Part shown: positions 4,716-10,962 of the stretch, one piece after another
How the letters are laid out: each line of letters starts with the position of its first letter
Position numbering within the stretch: the first letter of the stretch is position 1
DNA from: an uncultured Senegalimassilia sp.
GTDB taxonomy: Bacteria; Actinomycetota; Coriobacteriia; Coriobacteriales; Eggerthellaceae
Assembly (NCBI GenBank): GCA_934661765.1
Contig: CAKUJT010000075.1
Location: 1 to 10,962, forward strand
Direction of reading: 5' to 3'
DNA: 10,962 bases
Program-made: the position numbers and the translations under genes
Notes under the pieces: generated by a model
What the model was told of the DNA's origin: nothing
What the model saw: only the letters and a program-made list of their open reading frames with translations
Databases searched by the model: none

Positions 4716-6269
4716 GTTGATACAAAAAAAGAACAGGAAAGAGATGAGCTGCATCGTGCTATTTGGGCGATTGCAGATGAATTGCGTGGAGCTGTAGATG
4801 GATGGGATTTTAAGAATTATGTTCTTGGAACAATGTTCTATAGATACATATCCGAAAATCTAACTTTATATGTCAATCAAGGGGAAATAGATGCGGGTAA
4901 TATAGGGTTTGATTACTCAAAAATAAGTGACACAGAAGCTGAAGAGGCTAGGGACGGATTGGTAGAAGAAAAGGGATTTTTTATCCTTCCGAGTGAGTTG
5001 TTTTGCAATGTAAGAGCAAAGGCTGCAAATAATCATAACTTAAATGAAACTCTTGAAAAGGTATTCCATAATATAGAAGAATCGGCAAAAGGAAGCGAAT
5101 CTGAGGGGAATTTTGAAGGTTTGTTTGATGATTATGATGTGAATAGTAATAAGCTGGGAAGTACTGTTGCAAAAAGAAATGAACGACTTGTAAAACTTTT
5201 AGACGGAATTGCAAACATGAATCTTGGATCAATGAAGACACATGGCATCGATGCTTTTGGAGATGCATACGAGTATTTAATGACAATGTATGCATCAAAT
5301 GCTGGAAAGTCCGGCGGTGAATTTTTTACACCTGCTGAAGTGTCTGAGTTATTAACAAGATTAGGTACAATTGGCAAGAAAACTGTAAATAAGGTGTATG
5401 ATCCGGCATGTGGCTCAGGATCACTATTGCTTAAAGCAGAAAAGATACTGGGGAAAGATGCAGTTAAAACTGGATTCTTCGGACAAGAAATAAATATTAC
5501 AACATATAACTTATGCAGAATTAATATGTTCTTGCATGACATAGGGTTTGATAAATTTGATATTGAATGTGAGGATACGCTTACTAATCCACAGCACTGG
5601 GATGATGAACCATTTGAATTGATTGTTTCTAATCCACCATATTCTATCAAATGGGAAGGTGATGATAATCCGCTTCTGATTAATGACCCAAGATTTGCTC
5701 CAGCAGGTGTCCTTGCCCCTAAGAGTAAAGCTGATTTGGCGTTTATTATGCATAGTTTGTCTTGGTTAGCACCTAATGGAACAGCGGCAATTGTTTGCTT
5801 CCCGGGGGTTATGTATAGAGGCGGAGCTGAGCAAAAAATAAGAAAATATATGGTGGATAATAATTATGTAGATGGAGTTATTCTACTGCCAGAAAATCTT
5901 TTTTTTGGAACACCTATAGCTACATGTATTATGTTGTTAAAGAAGGGAAAAAAGGACAATACTTTCTTTTTCATAGATGCTTCGAAGGAGTTTGTAAAGT
6001 CCGGAAACAATAATAAATTATCGCAAGATAATGTTGAAAAGATTGTTGGAACATATGAAAAAAGGGAGCCAGTTGAGTATTTTGCCAATATAGTAGATTA
6101 TAGCGAGATTGCAGATAATAACTATAATCTTTCTGTGGCGACATATGTTGAGGCAGAGGATACTCGGGAAAAGGTTAATATAGATGAGGTTAATAAAAAA
6201 ATTGAAGTATTATTGAAGAAGGAAGACCTTCTTAAAGAGAAAATAGCCCAAATAGTAAAGGAGATTTAA
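4713..6269 (+). CDS. hsdM: Type I restriction-modification methyltransferase subunit
   Basis: N6-adenine DNA methyltransferase subunit, counted from ATG 4713 (518 aa, normal for HsdM). Residues 10-155 are the HsdM N-terminal helical domain (begins near ELHRAIWAIADELRGAVDG). The catalytic domain has GGEFFTPAEVSELL (about 201-214), AdoMet motif I DPACGSGSL (230-238) and catalytic motif IV NPPY (307-310), all intact. A coiled-coil-like lysine/glutamate-rich C-terminus (about 488-518) would contact HsdS. In the complex two HsdM plus one HsdS methylate the recognition sequence, and HsdR is added for restriction. It ends 2 bases before the DUF4357 gene. A minus-strand ORF antisense to it is a shadow. 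Confidence 0.95.
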   Translation: MVDTKKEQERDELHRAIWAIADELRGAVDGWDFKNYVLGTMFYRYISENLTLYVNQGEIDAGNIGFDYSKISDTEAEEARDGLVEEKGFFILPSELFCNVRAKAANNHNLNETLEKVFHNIEESAKGSESEGNFEGLFDDYDVNSNKLGSTVAKRNERLVKLLDGIANMNLGSMKTHGIDAFGDAYEYLMTMYASNAGKSGGEFFTPAEVSELLTRLGTIGKKTVNKVYDPACGSGSLLLKAEKILGKDAVKTGFFGQEINITTYNLCRINMFLHDIGFDKFDIECEDTLTNPQHWDDEPFELIVSNPPYSIKWEGDDNPLLINDPRFAPAGVLAPKSKADLAFIMHSLSWLAPNGTAAIVCFPGVMYRGGAEQKIRKYMVDNNYVDGVILLPENLFFGTPIATCIMLLKKGKKDNTFFFIDASKEFVKSGNNNKLSQDNVEKIVGTYEKREPVEYFANIVDYSEIADNNYNLSVATYVEAEDTREKVNIDEVNKKIEVLLKKEDLLKEKIAQIVKEI

Positions 6270-6271
6270 TT

Positions 6272-6592
6272 ATGGAGTTGAGATTATTTTTAAACAGAGT
6301 AAAAAGCGGGATAAAGGCTGAAGCTAAGTTTGATGTTGATAAAAAGGAATTTGTTGTATTAAAAGGAAGCATTGTGTCTTCCCAAATTACACGAAGCGAA
6401 AAGTTTCGTGGAGCGAAGGCAATAGAAGTAGCAAGAGAAGGCGTGGTTAAAGATGGAAAAGTAATCAAGGATATTACATTTAAAAGTGCTTCAACCGCAG
6501 CAAATTTTGTAACTGGCGCAAGTACAAATGGCTTGGTAGTGTGGAAGGATAAAGATGGAAATACGTTAAAAAGCATTATTTCGGAGGAATAG
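6272..6592 (+). CDS. DUF4357-domain protein inside the type I restriction operon (106 aa)
   Basis: ATG 6272 with AAAGGAG (6257-6263) upstream, 2 bases after hsdM and 3 bases before hsdS, so it is co-translated with them. Residues 24-105 match the DUF4357 pattern: VVLKGS (28-33), a connecting basic part, then SASTAANFVTGASTNG (72-87) and VWKDKDGNTLK (90-100). No catalytic residues are evident. The domain is known as a small C-terminal unit of nucleases and restriction-related proteins, but its function is not established. Its position suggests a small partner of the methyltransferase or of HsdS, perhaps a DNA-contacting or assembly factor; this is inference. Its codon use and A+T content match hsdM and hsdS. 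Confidence 0.85.
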   Translation: MELRLFLNRVKSGIKAEAKFDVDKKEFVVLKGSIVSSQITRSEKFRGAKAIEVAREGVVKDGKVIKDITFKSASTAANFVTGASTNGLVVWKDKDGNTLKSIISEE

Positions 6593-6595
6593 ATT

Positions 6596-7855
6596 ATGGG
6601 GACATTTGAATCACTATTAGATGAAATGTGTCCAACTGGTGTAAAATATCTGCCATTAGGTTCTTTGGGAAAGTTTTTTGGTGGACTTTCAGGAAAAACT
6701 AAAGACGATTTTATTGATGGGAATGAAAAATTTATTACATACAAAAACGTATTTACTAATCCCGAATTGAAAATAGATGTGGAAGACACAGTTAAAATTG
6801 GACCAAATGAAAAACAACGAGCACTTGAATATGGTGATGTAATATTCACAGGATCATCAGAAACACCTGAAGAGTGTGGATACTCTTCTGTATTGACATT
6901 TAAAACAGAGGAAAAACTGTTTTTGAATAGTTTTTGTTTTGTATTTAAGTTTGATGATCCATCTATAATGCTTCCTGATTTTTCAAAACATTTATTTAGA
7001 TCTCATGAAGTTAGAAAACAAATTGTAAAAACCGCAAGTGGAGTAACAAGATACAATGTTTCTAAAAAGCTTATGGAAAAGGTGATAATCCCAGTTCCAC
7101 CAATTGAAGTTCAAAAAGAAATAGTGAATATTTTGGATTCTTTTTTGAATTTGATTGAATATTTGAATGAGGAATTATGTCTCAGAAAAAAACAGTACGA
7201 ATATTATATTGACTATTTATTTGGTGGGTCTTATGAAGGAATGATAGCTCTTGAACAAAAAGGTTCTAAAATAATTCCCTTAGCAAAGGCTGGTACACTA
7301 ACAAGGGGAAAAAGATTTGTTCACGCCGATGCCGTAGACGAAGGTGTTCCGTGCATTCATTATGGAGAATTATATACATACTATGGAATATGGACTGAAA
7401 AAGCCAAATCACATGTAAGGGAAGAGTTAAGACCAAAATTAAGATATGCTGAAAAGAATGATGTCATCATTGTTGGAGCCGGTGAAAATAATATTGATAT
7501 AGGTGTTGGAGTTGCCTATCTTGGAGAAGAACCGGTAGCCATACATGATGCCTGTTATTTTTTGCATCATAATATCAATCCCAAATATATATCCTATTAT
7601 TTGAGAACGAGTATGTATCACAATCAAATAAAGAAATATGTATCTTCAGGAAAAATCTGCGCAATTTCAGCAGATGGTCTTGGAAGAGCTTTGATGCCAG
7701 TGCCTTCGATGGAAGAACAGCAGAGAATAGTGGATATACTTGATCAATTCGATACTTTGTGTAATAGCAAGGAAATTGGTTTACCGGCAGAAATAGATTA
7801 TAGAAGAATGCAGTACGAGTATTATAGAGATAAACTATTAGCTTTTGGTAATTGA
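6596..7855 (+). CDS. hsdS: Type I restriction-modification specificity subunit
   Basis: ATG 6596 with GGAGG (6583-6587) 8 bases upstream; 419 residues, the standard full length. Two target-recognition domains are separated by conserved helices. TRD1 spans about residues 15-165. The first conserved block starts at VPPIEVQKEIVNILDSF (168-184) and runs to KKQYEYYIDYLFG (198-210). TRD2 spans about 222-365. The second block starts at VPSMEEQQRIVDILDQF (369-385) and ends RMQYEYYRDKLLAF (404-417). The repeated QYEYY ends show the circular pseudo-symmetry of HsdS. The two TRDs set a bipartite recognition sequence, which cannot be read from this protein alone. It directs methylation and HsdR cleavage. 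No second or silent hsdS copy and no recombinase is visible in the window, so phase variation is not supported here. Confidence 0.93.
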   Translation: MGTFESLLDEMCPTGVKYLPLGSLGKFFGGLSGKTKDDFIDGNEKFITYKNVFTNPELKIDVEDTVKIGPNEKQRALEYGDVIFTGSSETPEECGYSSVLTFKTEEKLFLNSFCFVFKFDDPSIMLPDFSKHLFRSHEVRKQIVKTASGVTRYNVSKKLMEKVIIPVPPIEVQKEIVNILDSFLNLIEYLNEELCLRKKQYEYYIDYLFGGSYEGMIALEQKGSKIIPLAKAGTLTRGKRFVHADAVDEGVPCIHYGELYTYYGIWTEKAKSHVREELRPKLRYAEKNDVIIVGAGENNIDIGVGVAYLGEEPVAIHDACYFLHHNINPKYISYYLRTSMYHNQIKKYVSSGKICAISADGLGRALMPVPSMEEQQRIVDILDQFDTLCNSKEIGLPAEIDYRRMQYEYYRDKLLAFGN

Positions 7856-7873
7856 TGGAAAGGAGGTTAAGCG

Positions 7874-10800
7874 ATGCCGTATTTTAACATAGTGGCGCAG
7901 ACAAATGAGAATACAGTTGTTGCTAGGTACGAATTCTCTCAGCGTAAATCAGACTCGTATCAAAGTGAAGCGGAGTTGGAAAAAGAGTTTATTAGTTTAC
8001 TTACCGAGCAGGGATATGAATATCTTCAAATTCATACAGAAGAAGATATGGTAATAAATTTAAAAAAAAAGTTAGAAGAATTAAATGACTATAGATTTTC
8101 TGATACAGAATGGGAACGCTTTTTTAAGGACTGTATAGCAAATAGTAATGATGGCATAGTAGAGAAAACACGTAAAATCCAGGAAGACAATGTTCAGGTT
8201 CTTAAGCGTGATGACAGCATGACCAAAAACATTACTCTAATTGATCGTAAGAACATTCACAATAATAAGCTTCAGGTCATCAATCAGTACGTAGTTACCA
8301 CTGATCAGGGAGCACGTCATGACAATCGTTATGATGTGACTGTTTTGGTGAATGGCTTCCCGATGGTACATATTGAGTTAAAACGAAGAGGTGTGGCTAT
8401 TCGTGAAGCCTTTAATCAGATCAACAGATATGAGAGAGATTCTTTCAGTGCTGGTTATGGTTTGTTTGAGTATGTCCAGATTTATGTTATTTCCAATGGA
8501 ACCAATACGAAATATTATTCAAACAGTACCAGATATAACGCTATTAAGGATGCAGAGGCAGCCAAGACAAAGAAGGGAAAGACAAGCAATAGCTTTGAGT
8601 TTACTTCCTTCTGGGCTGATGCAAAAAATAGAGTTATTCCAGATTTGATTGATTTTACAAAGACATTCTTTGCGAAGAACACTATCCTGAATATTCTGAT
8701 AAAATATTGCATATTTACTTCTGAGAATATGCTGATGGTCATGAGACCATATCAGATTACAGCAACAGAGAGAATTATTAACAGGATTGAAATTGCACAT
8801 AACTATCATAAGCAAGGAGATATCGCTGCAGGTGGTTATATTTGGCATACAACTGGATCTGGTAAGACTCTGACATCCTTTAAAACAGCAAGACTTGCAT
8901 CAAGCCTGTCCTACATTGATAAGGTTTTGTTTGTGGTAGATCGTAAGGATTTGGATTACCAGACTATGAAGGAGTATGACAGATTTGAGAAAGGTGCTGC
9001 AAATAGTAATTCATCAACAGCTATTTTGGAAAGACAACTTAGAGGAACAAAAGAGAAGATTATTATTACTACAATTCAGAAACTTTCATCGTTTATTAAG
9101 AAGTTTAAGGAACATCCTGTATACAATAAGCAGGTTGTAATTATCTTTGATGAGTGTCATCGTAGTCAGTTTGGTGATATGCATGCGGCTATTGTAGCGA
9201 ACTTTAGAAAATATTATATATTTGGATTTACGGGAACACCTATTTCTACCGACAATATGAGTTCGAACAGTAATCCTAAACTTGCGACCACCAAGCAGGT
9301 GTTTGGAGATGAACTTCATACATATACAATTGTTGATGCTATTAATGACAAGAATGTACTTCCTTTTAAAGTAGAATATCATCAAACTATGAAGGCAGAG
9401 CCAGATATTGATGATGAGATGGTTCTTGATATTGACAGAAAAAAAGTATTTGAAGACCCGTTGAGAGTCGAGAAAATTACAAGGTATATTTTAGAGCATT
9501 TCGATCAAAAGACATATCGTGGTGATAAGACGTATGTTTATAATGCATTAACAAATATTTCGGAAGTTGCATCTGCTGATAGAGGTAAAGTGGAGGAAAT
9601 AAAGCAAAAGCAGAGAGTGAGCGGATTCAATTCTATTTTTGCCGTTTCCTCTGTTCATATGGCAAAGGCATATTACGAAGAATTTCGTAATCAAATTAAA
9701 AAGGATCCTACCAAAGCTATCAAGTTTGCAGTGATTTACAGCTATGGAGCAAATGAAGAAGAACCAGATGGTATCCTTGACGAGGAAAATCCAGAAGATA
9801 CATCAGCACTTGATCAGACGGCAAGAGATTTCTTGGATGGAGCAATAAAAGATTATAATCTAATGTTCCATACAAATTATGATACTTCTTCTGACAAGTT
9901 TCAAAACTACTATAAGGATGTATCTCTTCGAATGAAGAATAAAGAGCTGGATATGCTTATTGTTGTAAATATGTTCCTTACTGGTTTTGATGCCACAACA
10001 CTTAATACCTTATGGGTTGATAAGAATCTTAAGATGCATGGATTGATTCAGGCATTTAGTAGAACAAATCGTATTCTTAATAGTATTAAGACCTTTGGTA
10101 ATATTGTATGCTTTAGAAATTTGCAGAAACGAGTGGATAGCGCCATTTCTCGTTTTGGAGATCCAGAGTCTGGAGGTGTAATTCTTTTACACAGCTTCAA
10201 GGATTATTTCTATGGGTATGAGTCTATAGATGGAACTCCAATGCCGGGCTACAAGGAAATGGTTGAGGATTTAACAAATAAGTTTCCACTTACGGAAACT
10301 CAGATTATTGGTGAGAAGAACCAGAAGGACTTCATATCACTATTTGGTGCTATTCTTCGTATGAGAAATCTACTGGTTGCATTTGATGATTTTAAGGAGA
10401 AGGAACTTATTACTGAAAGAGATTTACAGGATTATCTAGGAAGATATCAGGACTTGAGAGATGAGTGGAAACGAAAGAGAGAAAAAGGCGAACTTTCGGA
10501 TATTGCAGATGATGTAGTATTCGAGGTAGAGTTAATCAAACAGGTTGAAATCAACATTGATTATATCCTCATGCTTGTAAAAAAATATCATGATGATCAC
10601 TGCGAAGACAAGGAAGTTCTTATTACAATTCGTAAAGCTATTGATGCAAGCCCAGAACTTCGAAGCAAGAAGGAATTAATAAATGCTTTTATCAATGGAA
10701 TAAACGATGTAGATGATATTATGTATGAGTGGCATGATTATGTTGTAGAGATGCGAGAACAGGAATTAGTTGTTATTATCGAAGAAGAAAGATTAAAACC

Positions 10801-10962
10801 AGTTGAGACTCGTTTGTTCCTTGAGAATGCATTCCGTGAGGGCGAAGTTAAGACGGTAGGAACTGATATCGATAAGATCTTACCACCAGTCAGCAGATTC
10901 GGTGGTGGTAACAGAGCTGCTAAAAAGAAAATTGTTATCGACAGATTGAAGGCTTACTTCGA
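7874..10962 (+). CDS. hsdR: Type I restriction endonuclease/translocase subunit (3' end outside window)
   Basis: ATG 7874 with AAAGGAGG (7859-7866) 7 bases upstream, 18 bases after hsdS. The frame is open to the right edge (1029 full codons) with no stop or frameshift. The N-terminal PD-(D/E)XK nuclease has D154, the E-L-K triplet at 168-170 and Q182 (NRYDVTV, HIELKRRG, FNQINRY). The helicase/translocase motor has Walker A TGSGKT (327-332), DECH (426-429), TGTP (453-456) and motif VI QAFSRTNR (726-733). The final visible residues (ILPPVSRF, then AAKKKIVIDRLKAYF) resemble the usual extreme C-terminus, so only a few residues are probably missing. HsdR binds the HsdM/HsdS complex, pulls DNA through with ATP and cuts away from the site. 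All catalytic residues are present, so the enzyme should be active. Confidence 0.95.
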   Translation, partial: MPYFNIVAQTNENTVVARYEFSQRKSDSYQSEAELEKEFISLLTEQGYEYLQIHTEEDMVINLKKKLEELNDYRFSDTEWERFFKDCIANSNDGIVEKTRKIQEDNVQVLKRDDSMTKNITLIDRKNIHNNKLQVINQYVVTTDQGARHDNRYDVTVLVNGFPMVHIELKRRGVAIREAFNQINRYERDSFSAGYGLFEYVQIYVISNGTNTKYYSNSTRYNAIKDAEAAKTKKGKTSNSFEFTSFWADAKNRVIPDLIDFTKTFFAKNTILNILIKYCIFTSENMLMVMRPYQITATERIINRIEIAHNYHKQGDIAAGGYIWHTTGSGKTLTSFKTARLASSLSYIDKVLFVVDRKDLDYQTMKEYDRFEKGAANSNSSTAILERQLRGTKEKIIITTIQKLSSFIKKFKEHPVYNKQVVIIFDECHRSQFGDMHAAIVANFRKYYIFGFTGTPISTDNMSSNSNPKLATTKQVFGDELHTYTIVDAINDKNVLPFKVEYHQTMKAEPDIDDEMVLDIDRKKVFEDPLRVEKITRYILEHFDQKTYRGDKTYVYNALTNISEVASADRGKVEEIKQKQRVSGFNSIFAVSSVHMAKAYYEEFRNQIKKDPTKAIKFAVIYSYGANEEEPDGILDEENPEDTSALDQTARDFLDGAIKDYNLMFHTNYDTSSDKFQNYYKDVSLRMKNKELDMLIVVNMFLTGFDATTLNTLWVDKNLKMHGLIQAFSRTNRILNSIKTFGNIVCFRNLQKRVDSAISRFGDPESGGVILLHSFKDYFYGYESIDGTPMPGYKEMVEDLTNKFPLTETQIIGEKNQKDFISLFGAILRMRNLLVAFDDFKEKELITERDLQDYLGRYQDLRDEWKRKREKGELSDIADDVVFEVELIKQVEINIDYILMLVKKYHDDHCEDKEVLITIRKAIDASPELRSKKELINAFINGINDVDDIMYEWHDYVVEMREQELVVIIEEERLKPVETRLFLENAFREGEVKTVGTDIDKILPPVSRFGGGNRAAKKKIVIDRLKAYF

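Noticed and set aside
5132..5650. 172-codon minus-strand ORF
   Set aside because: It is antisense to the catalytic core of hsdM; no ribosome binding site or domain supports it.
6232..6849. 205-codon minus-strand ORF
   Set aside because: It is antisense to the hsdM end, the DUF4357 gene and the hsdS start, all with strong ribosome binding sites and recognised domains; its residue make-up is typical of a shadow frame.
8391..8848. Short plus and minus ORFs within the hsdR region
   Set aside because: They lie in other frames of the continuous hsdR reading frame, which carries intact nuclease and motor motifs across this stretch.

Overview
The window looks like accessory (mobile or defence-island) DNA from a low-G+C Gram-positive anaerobe, most likely a gut Clostridia member of Lachnospiraceae type. 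The grounds are strong AGGAGG-type ribosome binding sites before nearly every gene, tight gene packing, A+T-rich codon use, and protein types common in that group. This placement is inference from style; there is no rRNA, tRNA or housekeeping marker.

Left part (1-1611): the C-terminal three quarters of a ParB/Spo0J-type protein runs in from the left edge, overlaps a small 91-residue protein of unknown function, and ends at a clear hairpin terminator. Facing it on the minus strand is a 192-residue protein with a sigma-70-region-4-like helix-turn-helix at its C-terminus. It is preceded by a 32-codon leader ORF absent from any normal annotation. A perfect 9-bp hairpin inside that ORF covers the ribosome binding site of the 192-residue gene. 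The arrangement resembles translational attenuation. ParB-like and sigma-like genes of this sort are typical of the maintenance modules of integrative elements and plasmids, but no integrase, relaxase or transposase is in view.

Middle (1612-2082): a non-coding divergent region. It holds the structured leader of the minus-strand gene, a candidate extended -10 promoter for the rightward genes, a long imperfect inverted repeat at the expected start of transcription, and six near-identical 10-bp direct repeats just before the next gene.

Right part (2083-10962): a rightward, tightly spaced defence cluster. A 793-residue NACHT-type STAND NTPase (candidate anti-phage sensor) comes first. An excisionase/MerR-like small DNA-binding protein and a type I restriction-modification operon follow: hsdM, a DUF4357-domain gene, hsdS and hsdR. 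HsdR reads open to the right edge and appears to lack only a few C-terminal residues. HsdM and HsdS would form the methyltransferase that marks self DNA, and HsdR adds ATP-driven translocation and cleavage. The NACHT protein would act as an independent or back-up sensor that triggers an abortive-type response.

The most unusual items are the nested leader-ORF/hairpin control of the sigma-like gene, the 10-bp repeat array upstream of the NACHT gene, the DUF4357 gene placed between hsdM and hsdS, and the uncharacterised ends of the NACHT protein.
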